Positions 54,726-63,147 of a stretch of 64,000 bases of DNA are shown piece by piece. Source of the DNA: Hondaea fermentalgiana (taxonomy: Eukaryota; Sar; Bigyra; Thraustochytrida; Thraustochytriidae); the NCBI GenBank assembly GCA_014084085.1, contig NPFB01000013.1, forward strand, positions 6,687-70,686, in the 5' to 3' direction. Made by a program: the position numbers and the translations under genes. Every line of letters starts with the position of its first letter. Position 1 is the first letter of the stretch. The notes beneath the pieces are model-generated. The model worked only from the letters and a program-made list of their open reading frames with translations, searched no databases and was not told the origin of the DNA.

Positions 54726-56117
54726 ATGGTGGACGTGTGGCGCGTCTGGAGCAAGCCCCGGATTGCGGCGGAGTGGGGCGAGGAGTATGAGGGCCGAGCG
54801 GAGGAGTGGTGGGAGACCTTTTTGGACCTCGTCTTTGTGAGCGCCTTCACGAACGGGGCCGCTGGGTTCAAGAAAAGCCTCCAGAAAAACTCGAGTTATG
54901 ACCTCGCACAGAGCGTGGTTGACTTTGGAACGCAGTTCACGCTGTTCTACACTGCATGGCTGCAGTACACCTTGTTCACGGCGAGATTCATCGATACCTC
55001 GCTCGTGCATTCGGTGCTTATGTTCACGCACCTGATCGGCACCTCTGGGATGGTGGTCAACACTGGCTCGAGCGACTTGCGCTGGGGCTTTGCAATTGGT
55101 TCCATCATCCAACGCACGAGTCTCGTATGCATGCTGGTCATCGTGTACTGGTTGGTGCCGCGGGCGCGTCGACAGGCGCAAGTTGACATCGTGCAGACGT
55201 TGCCCTCGGTCATTCTCCTCGTCTGCGGCATTGCCGTGGGAGCATCGGATGGACTTTTGCAAGGTCTTTTGGCTGGCACCGCAGGATATGAGCTCCTTTT
55301 TCCGTACATACAGACATGGGCGCACTTTTTGGCCGACAAGGGTCTCCCGGTGAACATTGATCATCTGCAGAACCGCCTCGCAAGCCTCATCATGCTTGTG
55401 CTCGGCGAAAGTGTCCTTTCAGCGGTGACCTCGCACCACAACGTTGAGGACAAGAGTACGCTATATTATGCGGCCATGACGCTATCAATTGCGGTGAATT
55501 TTGGCAATGCTCTTGTATACTTTGCAATTGTCCCGCCGCGCAAGTTCAACGCGCTGCGCAGGTCCCCCTTTGCTGGCGTAGGATATATGACGACCCATTG
55601 GGCCCTCGGTCTGGCGTTCTTGACGCTCAGCGTGGCCGTAAAGCTCTCCACAGACGTGATTACGGACGGAGAGCAGACTACACTTAGCTCGGGTTATTTT
55701 TTGCTGTTTATGAGCTCACTTGGTGCCTGCATGGCTGGAACTTTTGTGCTGCGTCTTTTGCATTGGTGGCGTCGCCAGCCCGCGCCGGGTGACTCGGCCG
55801 AGGTGCGTCGCGTGAAGTACATTTGGTGGGCTGGCCATGCCGCTGCCGCTGTGCTTCCGCCTGTTGTTGCTGGGCTCACGCTTTGTGTGCAACCCGCGGG
55901 TATTAATCCCTTTGTTGCGCTCTGGGAAGCCTTGGCCTGTACCTTGGGCTATGCGGTCTTTGAGTCTTCGCTCATGCACTATCTTGAACATTTGGGTCAT
56001 CATTCGACGTTACAAAACATGCCTTCCTCGGAAGAACCACTTCTTTCGGCACCTCTTCCTGCTGGCGTGAGTCCTTCGCGGTACGACTCCTCGCATGAAG
56101 CACAAACTGCAGGCTAA
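54726..56117 (+). CDS. LtrA-family multi-pass membrane protein, copy 2
   Basis: The product is 463 residues from the ATG at 54726 (MVDVWRVWSK). It is clearly paralogous to the upstream gene along its whole length: EEWWETFLDLVFVSAFTN (about 26-43), RFIDTSLVHSV (about 87-97), and NIDHLQNRLASLIMLVLGES (about 210-229) line up with copy 1. The number and spacing of hydrophobic segments also match. The second residue block (AGFKKSLQKNSSYD) and the C-terminal tail differ, so the two are diverged duplicates. The function is unknown; the family is mostly bacterial, so an old transfer followed by tandem duplication is possible. The stop is TAA at 56115-56117. Confidence 0.9.
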   Translation: MVDVWRVWSKPRIAAEWGEEYEGRAEEWWETFLDLVFVSAFTNGAAGFKKSLQKNSSYDLAQSVVDFGTQFTLFYTAWLQYTLFTARFIDTSLVHSVLMFTHLIGTSGMVVNTGSSDLRWGFAIGSIIQRTSLVCMLVIVYWLVPRARRQAQVDIVQTLPSVILLVCGIAVGASDGLLQGLLAGTAGYELLFPYIQTWAHFLADKGLPVNIDHLQNRLASLIMLVLGESVLSAVTSHHNVEDKSTLYYAAMTLSIAVNFGNALVYFAIVPPRKFNALRRSPFAGVGYMTTHWALGLAFLTLSVAVKLSTDVITDGEQTTLSSGYFLLFMSSLGACMAGTFVLRLLHWWRRQPAPGDSAEVRRVKYIWWAGHAAAAVLPPVVAGLTLCVQPAGINPFVALWEALACTLGYAVFESSLMHYLEHLGHHSTLQNMPSSEEPLLSAPLPAGVSPSRYDSSHEAQTAG

Positions 56118-56764
56118 TCGCCTCAGGCTGGCTAACTAAAGAAGAATAAGATAAAATTAATAGTGTAGTGTACACAAGTACAAGGTTAATGAGCTACGTG
56201 CCGTTCTTTCGATTCCAAAGCTCCTCAAATAATGAGCATCGTGCAGTGTACACGCTGGAGCTCAGATTCACTGACGAGCACATTTCCTTTTGATTTCCTT
56301 TTTCTTGGAAGGAGATCATTTCGCAATATCGCCGCGTTCGTTCTCTTGTGAACTTTTTGGCAATACATTACCACGTTAGCGAGTGATGCTTATCAGTTTT
56401 CCAGCTCTCGACAGCTGTACGTATACGTCCCATGAAGTGGAAGGGCATAGGCCACGGCAACAACCGTCATGATGTCTCGGAAATTGGACGAAAATAGGCC
56501 TAAACTGATTCGCTTTATAGACCCTTTATTCAACGGTCTTCGTCTTTTTTCACCTCGACGACACGGCACGGCACGGCGTGGCTTTCGACGGTCTGCGCAG
56601 TCCCTTCTTCACCTGCGCTTGATTGAGTCAGGGAAGCAACTGAGGAAAAAGACGAGAACGTAAGCTCTAATCGAAGAGCGCAGCGCCAAAGCCACTTGGT
56701 CGACGGACCTTGAACGCCCAAGGCAACGCCTAATCTGACCCTGTCCGAAGGGTCTCTCGCAAGG
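56118..56764. other. Intergenic region upstream of CFAP70
   Basis: Downstream sequence of LtrA copy 2 and the promoter side of CFAP70; 647 bp with no credible frame. TAGGCCTA is at 56495-56502. Confidence 0.55.
56495..56502. promoter_or_regulatory. TAGGCCTA palindrome
   Basis: Third exact copy of the 8-mer, 263 bp upstream of the CFAP70 start. Confidence 0.3.
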
Positions 56765-59700
56765 ATGGCGAAAAAGGCAAAGCTCGACAAGGCCAAGAAC
56801 GACGAGGCCAACGAAGCTGACAGCAGGCCCGATGCAGATGCGCCGCCTGTCGAGCGGGGAGATCTCAAAATCAGCTTTCCAAGCTTTCGCGTGAGTCCAG
56901 AGAACGACGAGCAAGGACTTTGGTTTAGGTGGAGACTCGCAGCCATCGAGTCCGAGGGAGAAGTCGCTCCAAATGCCATTGTCTCCGCTGGTTGCACAGA
57001 GGTGGTCGAGTGTACAAGTGGCGATCTTGGATTTGATGCTGCTGTTCGCGGCGTACCTTTGAGCGCCGACTTTGTCAATTCGGCCTTGACTGCAGCACGC
57101 AGCGGTTCAAACGAAGCGTACGAGATTGTAGTCGAAGCCTACCGTGGGGAATATGGCAATGCTGAAGAGGATGAACTTGTGGGCAAATCATCCATTGGTC
57201 TCATTCCACTCATGAGTAACGTCCAAGAGCCTCTGCAAGTTGATCTTCGTCTGTGCGAATCTGCCGAGTCTGATGCGGATGAGTCCAAGAACAGCACTAT
57301 GCTGAACAGCCTGGTCTTGAGCATCCGCATCGAAGCTCTTGGTAAACTCTACGACTACTGGACAAACGGAGCCGTGCTTGCGTGTGACAAGGTCACTTTA
57401 CGCGATCTTCCAGAGGAGTGGTCTGCCCGATTCCGCGAGGGAGAGACGACCGGGGTCGCCCTCAAGCTCGGAGACTCTGCACTTCTCTGCAATGGAAAGC
57501 TCGTTCTCGAAGCGTCAACTAGCGTCGAAGACGTTGTCGATGCGGCAGAAACAGCCGAGTCACCCGAGGCGAGTACCGAGGCTTCATCCGAGCCGGCTGT
57601 CTGGCAGATTCAACTCACAGCAGAGGGGGAGGAGGAGCAAGGGCTGGGGCAGCAGCAATATGTATTTCTATCGCCGCTTGACATTCAAGAGCTTCGCGAA
57701 GCGGGGCGCGCAATGCTTTCGGTTGTCGTTGACGCCCCACCTGCCGAGGATGCGCGTCTGGAGCTCGTTGCCGCAGGTCTGACGTCCTCAGCACCACTTT
57801 TGCAACCTGGAGAGGCAAGAGCCATCATGACCGCAAACCTCGACATCAAAAATGTTCCTGTTTTGAGCGAGGAAGAGACAAACGACGAGGGGGAGCGCAA
57901 ACAAGTCGAAGAAGAAAGTGTCGGGGCCAAGTGCAGTCTGTCCGTACAAATGACGTTGGCAAGGGCTCTTGTGCCAGCACCCCCCGTCCCGAAGCCCCGT
58001 CTTGCAAGTGTCCGCGATCTTGTCGAGGGGAGACCCGCGCGACGTATGCGTCGGCAAAGCGCCCTGGAGATGCTCGACGAGGCCGCAGCGGAGATTGTCG
58101 ATCGCGTGACGTCCGTCTACGGCGAAACCAAGAGCGAAGAAGAACGCGAGCGAGCGCATCTGCTGCACAACCTCAACGTCAACGGGCATTACCAACGCAT
58201 GCGTCTGGCACTCAAGGAAGCCTTGAGCAAATTCGTTACATCGGAGCGCCTGGGCGAATTTGCAGGCTTGGATGGGGATGTTCTCTACTGTGCCGTATTT
58301 GAGCGTGCTTTGGCGCTCCTAAATCAGACATTCAACGACAAGGTTGAGGCTGCGAAGCGAGGCCAAACATCCCTCAAAGCAAAGCCAACACCCGCGCGGC
58401 GCCTCACGGAACTGCAGGAGCGACTTACGAATTTGCTGGCCCGAGCGTACGATCTCGAGTCTGCCGGCCTCTTGGCCGAGGCCGAGGAAGTCTTTCAAGA
58501 GCGTGTAGGCGATGCAGAGAAAACGGCTTTGATGGACGGGGAGCAGGATCTCCCCGTGGATCCCATCGTATGGTTCGAATATGCAGATTTCTGCCTTCGC
58601 AATGGCGAAGAGCGCCGCGCCGTTGCCGCAGAGTGTCTTCGAAGCGCTCTCGCCATTGACGACGGACACGTCTCAAGCTTGGTGGCCTACGGCGCTGTGC
58701 TCATGGACAGTGGAAGCGATGCGCAGGCTGAAACATTTCTCGTGCGCGCCGTGGAGGCGGGACTGCCTACAGGTGCTTCTGTGCGTGCAAAGCGCGACAT
58801 CGTGACAGCCCACGGTCTTTTGCAGCTAATGACGGAGCGACGAGCCGACTCGCAGCCGCCTCCTTCCTTTGTTGCAGCGAGTCTTGGCTGGCCTGCAGAG
58901 ACCGACAATGACGACGACGCAAAATCACGGGCTGCGCTGTGCCTTCAAGCGTGCGCTCCTTGTCTGAGCTGGCGTCTCGAGCGAGTTTCTGCACGTCTCT
59001 TGGGCGCATTCAAGGAAGGGCTCGCTGCGATGCAAACAACTTTAACGCCTTTGGAAGAGACGGAAACACTGTTCGCCGATCGACTTTTGGAGGGCTGGCT
59101 GCGGGGAGACGTACAAGAAATCGAGAGCGCAATTGAGGTGCACGACGTGCCAGCTTCTGGGTTTCTGCTTCTGGGGCGGCTTCTAAAAGGCGTCGAAGAA
59201 GACACAGAAGGCTCCTCAACGTCTGCAGACGCGAAGCAAGCCTCGACGTTGCGCAAGTTGGCGCTCGAGCAAGCGTTCACGAGGCTACAGGATGCGTTTG
59301 ATCCGGAGAATGAATCCGAAGAGGTCGAGGAGTTGGCAGACATGTGGCGAATTGACCTGGACGAAGCAATAGTGCGAGAGTCTGTCTTGCAGCTCGGCAA
59401 AATGTATCTGACTGAGCGCGCCGCAGGGGCGGCTAAGCGGGTTTTCCTTTTCGCGTGCGCTCGCTGGCCGTCGCCAGACTCGTGGGCTGGGGCTGGCGAG
59501 GCATGCATCATGGGTCGAGCTTTCACAGACGCCATTGACGTGCTCTCGGAAGCGAACTTGATGGATCGTGCTGCGCCTCGCATCTGGGCGCTTCTTTCCC
59601 TTGCATGTCTGCATGCGGGTATGAAAGAGCTCGCACAGAGAGCATTTGTCCATGCTACAGGGCTTTCCGACATGGCTCTTTGGGCCGATCTCGGCAAGCA

Positions 59701-59929
59701 ATTTTTTGAGAACGGTGACCTCGAGCGGGCCGCGGCAGCCTTTCGTGCTCGTGCGGACCTCGGAGCCCCGCAGATTCCCGAGTTTGCTCGCGTGCTTCTC
59801 TTGCAAAACAAGTTTGAGGAGGCGTCGACCCTCGTTGACGCTCTTGCAGCCAACGAAGATGTAGACGATGTCGAGATCGTTTCCTTGAGAGAACTCATGG
59901 CAAAGCTTGTTGTGCAAGGGACCGTCTAA
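56765..59929 (+). CDS. CFAP70: CFAP70-like cilia and flagella associated protein (TPR)
   Basis: The product is 1,054 residues, close to animal CFAP70 (about 1,100). The first 40 residues are Lys/Asp-rich. The N-terminal half (about 40-400) is beta-rich and C2-like. A segment LSVQMTLARALVPAPPVPKPR (split here only for naming) near 395-415 and NVNGHYQRMRLALKEALSKF near 475-495 correspond to the conserved middle of CFAP70, where the family has a NCSGKY-type motif. TPR-type helix pairs start at about 599 (IVWFEYADFCLRNGEE) and recur to about 1000 (ADLGKQFFENGDLERAAAAF). In other organisms CFAP70 sits at the axoneme and affects outer-arm-driven beating. Another TPR protein is the main alternative. 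The stop is TAA at 59927-59929. Confidence 0.8.
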   Translation: MAKKAKLDKAKNDEANEADSRPDADAPPVERGDLKISFPSFRVSPENDEQGLWFRWRLAAIESEGEVAPNAIVSAGCTEVVECTSGDLGFDAAVRGVPLSADFVNSALTAARSGSNEAYEIVVEAYRGEYGNAEEDELVGKSSIGLIPLMSNVQEPLQVDLRLCESAESDADESKNSTMLNSLVLSIRIEALGKLYDYWTNGAVLACDKVTLRDLPEEWSARFREGETTGVALKLGDSALLCNGKLVLEASTSVEDVVDAAETAESPEASTEASSEPAVWQIQLTAEGEEEQGLGQQQYVFLSPLDIQELREAGRAMLSVVVDAPPAEDARLELVAAGLTSSAPLLQPGEARAIMTANLDIKNVPVLSEEETNDEGERKQVEEESVGAKCSLSVQMTLARALVPAPPVPKPRLASVRDLVEGRPARRMRRQSALEMLDEAAAEIVDRVTSVYGETKSEEERERAHLLHNLNVNGHYQRMRLALKEALSKFVTSERLGEFAGLDGDVLYCAVFERALALLNQTFNDKVEAAKRGQTSLKAKPTPARRLTELQERLTNLLARAYDLESAGLLAEAEEVFQERVGDAEKTALMDGEQDLPVDPIVWFEYADFCLRNGEERRAVAAECLRSALAIDDGHVSSLVAYGAVLMDSGSDAQAETFLVRAVEAGLPTGASVRAKRDIVTAHGLLQLMTERRADSQPPPSFVAASLGWPAETDNDDDAKSRAALCLQACAPCLSWRLERVSARLLGAFKEGLAAMQTTLTPLEETETLFADRLLEGWLRGDVQEIESAIEVHDVPASGFLLLGRLLKGVEEDTEGSSTSADAKQASTLRKLALEQAFTRLQDAFDPENESEEVEELADMWRIDLDEAIVRESVLQLGKMYLTERAAGAAKRVFLFACARWPSPDSWAGAGEACIMGRAFTDAIDVLSEANLMDRAAPRIWALLSLACLHAGMKELAQRAFVHATGLSDMALWADLGKQFFENGDLERAAAAFRARADLGAPQIPEFARVLLLQNKFEEASTLVDALAANEDVDDVEIVSLRELMAKLVVQGTV

Positions 59930-60230
59930 AATGAGAATAGGTGCAAAAATATATTTTGAGAAACACCTCAGGCTGGCTGGCATCTTGTGTATAAACTTGA
60001 TAAATTGATGCCTTTCTCCGCCTTTCCATTCCGTGGAGTATAGGCAGCAAGCAAATCGGGTAGCTCGAGTGCGCACAAGCTCGGCCCAGACTGGTTCAAG
60101 ATGTTCTCCTTTGGCGCGCAATTACGCTTCGTCCAGCGCATTCACATCAGACTCTTTCCCTCTTTCCTGGACTGGCTGATAGTCTAGGCTACGACGAGTT
60201 TGCTCTGACAGGACATGCAAAACAAATACA
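59930..60230. other. Intergenic region, CFAP70 to MOCS2A
   Basis: 301 bp with nothing beyond 3' and 5' flanks. A CTAGGCTA sequence near 60184-60191 resembles the TAGGCC motif seen before other genes. Confidence 0.5.
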
Positions 60231-60542
60231 ATGGGTGACGCAGCCGACAGCGGCGCGGCGGCAGGAGGCGGCCCCGCGCGGGGCGGCAAGCGCACCGTGA
60301 CCGTCAAGGTGCTGTACTTTGCGCGGTCACGAGAAGTGAGCGGCCGGGCGCTCGAGACGTGGCGTCTCGAAGAAGGCGCGACGACCAAGGATCTCGAGGA
60401 GAAACTCGTCCACAAGTACGAAGGCTTGAAGGAGCTCACGGGCGTCTGCGCATGGGCCGTGAACGAGGAGTACGTCGATGACTCCCAAGTCCTGGCAGAC
60501 GGGGATGAGGTTGCAATCATCCCGCCCATTAGTGGCGGGTGA
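60231..60542 (+). CDS. MOCS2A: Molybdopterin synthase sulfur-carrier subunit (MOCS2A/MoaD)
   Basis: The product is 103 residues. It is the small subunit that, as a C-terminal thiocarboxylate, gives sulfur to precursor Z (cPMP) to make molybdopterin. A Gly/Ala-rich leader (about 1-20) precedes a ubiquitin-like beta-grasp fold: VTVKVLYFARSREVSG is the typical first strand and loop. The C-terminus is PPISGG, the Gly-Gly end that is adenylated and thiocarboxylated by the MOCS3/MoeB-type enzyme. Ala/Val/Asn-rich AWAVNEEYVDD precedes DGDEVAIIPP, as in MoaD. The partner large subunit (MOCS2B/MoaE) is not encoded next to it in this window. The stop is TGA at 60540-60542. Confidence 0.93.
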   Translation: MGDAADSGAAAGGGPARGGKRTVTVKVLYFARSREVSGRALETWRLEEGATTKDLEEKLVHKYEGLKELTGVCAWAVNEEYVDDSQVLADGDEVAIIPPISGG

Positions 60543-60846
60543 GCATCAAGATAGCTTGCTGTGTACCACGTATTACGGCGCCATTATCATTTGAATGCAT
60601 CATTCGCAACATCGCGAAGGAAAATGTGCGCTGTTTCTGAAAAGTGTTCACTCTGTGGCCTTGGCAATGATCTCGAACTTTATTTTGGATACCCGTTCCG
60701 GTCTCCGGTTTTGTTTATTTTCCAACTTGTAGTAGAAGAGACGAAAAAGCGTTGAATACTTTAGACAAAAGGAGTCTGATGATGATTTTGTAAAGGTGTG
60801 TGACGAAATGATCAATGAATGAATCTCTGCAGAAACGCAGAGCGCC
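60543..60846. other. Convergent 3' intergenic region
   Basis: 304 bp, AT-richer, between two genes ending toward each other. No MoaE-like frame or other gene is seen. Confidence 0.6.
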
Positions 60847-63147
60847 TTACATGAGTCCGGATCTGCTCGATACACTGCGGATTTGCTCAAGCAAAGCCAC
60901 CGGCTTGGGCTGGAATTGGTTCTGCGAGTCTGCCTTGGGCTCGACCGAGTTCTCTTCCCTTGTTTCTGGAGCAGGCTCTGGTGGGGCGCTTGGCTGCTCT
61001 TGCGGTGCCGCATATTCGCTCGTTGAGTCGTAATGCTTGGCCGTCATGTGATCGCCCATACCTGGAGGCGTTGCCGGAACGCCCATTTCGACCTCGGTGT
61101 CATGCGCACCGGTGGCCGCAACCGGGCTCGCCAAAGGGCTCGTGAACCCATCATCAATGACGGGTGAGAGCTGTCCAAGTGCGGCACCCGAGGTCGGTTC
61201 CTCGGGCTCCATGTACGATAGAGGGGCCAGTCCAACAGCTCCATCGTGCGTGCGAACCTCGCACCAACCATCATCGTCAGTGACGCGGCGAACAACCGTA
61301 ACAATGTCACCCTCACGCAAATTGATTTCGCCCTCTTCTTCTGCGGCAAAGTCAAAGACAACGCGCAGGCTTTGGCGCTGCGTGGGAGGTGGCTGCAGCT
61401 CTGGCACGTTGACTCCCATGGCGCTCGAAATGCTCTCTGCAGCGGCACGTGCCGCCTCGGCGGCCAGACGCTCACGCTCGGCGTACTCGATCATGCAGGC
61501 GAGCGGCGCCACGGCCGGCTGTCGCTCAGGGAGACTGGTGAGGGTGCGCGTACACTTGCGAACGACATCCTCGAGATGATTGTGCTGGATCTGGGCCAGG
61601 GTGCGCGACATATCAGCTGTGCGCATCGTACGCTCAAACCGGAATCTGTCCATTTCAAAGCGAAGGCCTCGCACGAGCTTTTTGACATCCCCCTGGCGTA
61701 CACGAATCGTCTCCTGAAGCGTCTTGGCCTTGCCTTGCAGACGCGTCTGCTTCTTGTTCGGCGCGGGCGAGGGCGGCACCATGGGAATGTCCGAGAAGCC
61801 ATCCGGGATATCGGGGCTGTCGAGGTTCTGCACGGGTGGCGCAGTGCTCACGACGAGCTGCTGGTCTGCGGCCTGAATCTTGGCACGCAAATTACCGTAC
61901 TCGCGCATTGAAGCACGATGCTTGTGCAAAGAGGCCTTCACTTCGGCAACAAGGTGCGAGAGCTCGTCGAGGATCTGGACCTCAAAGGCCATTTTCGTCT
62001 GAAGGACGTGAAGAATTTCCACGGCCTCTTGGTCCAGCGCGTGCGCGCGACCCTCAGAAAGCGTCTGCATGGTTCCGACCACCGCAGGCATATTAATCAT
62101 TTCGTTGTGAAAGCCCCAGGTGTCTGTGGGATCGGAGGCGCGTCCAAAGAGGTGGCGGAAGCTGGTCTCCTTGCGCATCCAACGCTCCCAGACCTTGGAC
62201 AGCTCGCGCTGGTCGCGTGCTTGACGCTGAATGATGGCCTGCATCTTGATGACATTCTCACGCAGACCTGCGTAGACTGCCTGCATGGCGGCCACCTCTT
62301 TGGCAGCCTCTTTGAGAAAGTCATGGACATTAGGAGGCAGCGGGACGCTCTTGAGCATTTCCTCCCACTGGTCGAGTCCTTCGCACTGATCGGGGAGTCC
62401 CTGCGTCGTACTGTCAGTGAACTTGGTAATCTCCGGGGAACAAAAGGTCTCGAAAGCAGCGTCTCGGCGAAACATGGGGTTCCGCGCGACCTCGCGGAGA
62501 AAGCGCTCGAGCGCTTCGACCATTTTGTCGTCGGGGGTGCTCCCGCCCTTGGGCAGGCGCGGCACCATGGCGCCTGCAAACCTGTCACGCAAGGTATTTT
62601 GAAAGATACGGAATTCCTTGAGCTTGCGTTTGGCATCAATGTGCCTTCCCATCGAAGAGGCTCCTTGGACGCCAGAAGTTGGCTCATCGTCGTCACCCTT
62701 GGCTTCCTCGACCTCTCCTGTACCCGGCTCAAGCTCGTGTCGCGATGCGCCTTCGGCTTCGCCCCCGGGTCCGCCGCCGTTTTTGTACGTGCGAATGGTG
62801 TAATAGCGCTCAACTTTGATAAGGAATTTGCGCTTTTTCTCGACCTCTTCGGCGATGGTCAAGGTATCGCCGGTGTTGTGCGCCACGTACTCGAGCCAGT
62901 GCTGCAGCTCGCTCGAGGGCGCAGGACTTTCGAGACCGCGCGCGGACTCGTCATCGTTGAGAAATTCGCCCACGGCCGTCGCGCCCTCAAACTCGTCCGA
63001 GTGGACGGGTCCCGACGTCTGCCCCCTCGGTGAAGACGGAGACGGCAGGTTGTAGTTGTTGCTGCTGCTGCCGTTCGCTGTAGGGCTCAAGCTGTCTCTG
63101 CGCAGGCTCGCCCTCGGCAGCGAGCTCCGCAAGTTGAGTCCTCGCAT
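60847..63147 (-). CDS. PX-BAR-SH3 protein (sorting-nexin-like)
   Basis: The product is 766 residues. After a Ser/Pro-rich start (1-95), a PX-like domain spans about 100-245: KFLIKVERYYTIRTY, an insert of about 40 Gly/Glu-rich residues, then KRKLKEFRIFQNTLRDRF, MVPRLPKG and ALERFLREVARNPMFR, as in phosphoinositide-binding PX domains. A helical region at about 255-545 matches the BAR-type coiled coil of sorting nexins. An SH3 domain follows at about 588-650 (RVVFDFAAEEEGEINLREGD, GWCEVRTHDGAVGL, PLSYME). A disordered Pro/Glu-rich tail of about 115 residues ends it. A role in endosome or endocytic membrane bending is the family expectation. The domain order differs from SNX9-type proteins, where SH3 comes first. 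The stop is TAA. Confidence 0.87.
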   Translation of the reverse strand: MRGLNLRSSLPRASLRRDSLSPTANGSSSNNYNLPSPSSPRGQTSGPVHSDEFEGATAVGEFLNDDESARGLESPAPSSELQHWLEYVAHNTGDTLTIAEEVEKKRKFLIKVERYYTIRTYKNGGGPGGEAEGASRHELEPGTGEVEEAKGDDDEPTSGVQGASSMGRHIDAKRKLKEFRIFQNTLRDRFAGAMVPRLPKGGSTPDDKMVEALERFLREVARNPMFRRDAAFETFCSPEITKFTDSTTQGLPDQCEGLDQWEEMLKSVPLPPNVHDFLKEAAKEVAAMQAVYAGLRENVIKMQAIIQRQARDQRELSKVWERWMRKETSFRHLFGRASDPTDTWGFHNEMINMPAVVGTMQTLSEGRAHALDQEAVEILHVLQTKMAFEVQILDELSHLVAEVKASLHKHRASMREYGNLRAKIQAADQQLVVSTAPPVQNLDSPDIPDGFSDIPMVPPSPAPNKKQTRLQGKAKTLQETIRVRQGDVKKLVRGLRFEMDRFRFERTMRTADMSRTLAQIQHNHLEDVVRKCTRTLTSLPERQPAVAPLACMIEYAERERLAAEAARAAAESISSAMGVNVPELQPPPTQRQSLRVVFDFAAEEEGEINLREGDIVTVVRRVTDDDGWCEVRTHDGAVGLAPLSYMEPEEPTSGAALGQLSPVIDDGFTSPLASPVAATGAHDTEVEMGVPATPPGMGDHMTAKHYDSTSEYAAPQEQPSAPPEPAPETREENSVEPKADSQNQFQPKPVALLEQIRSVSSRSGLM

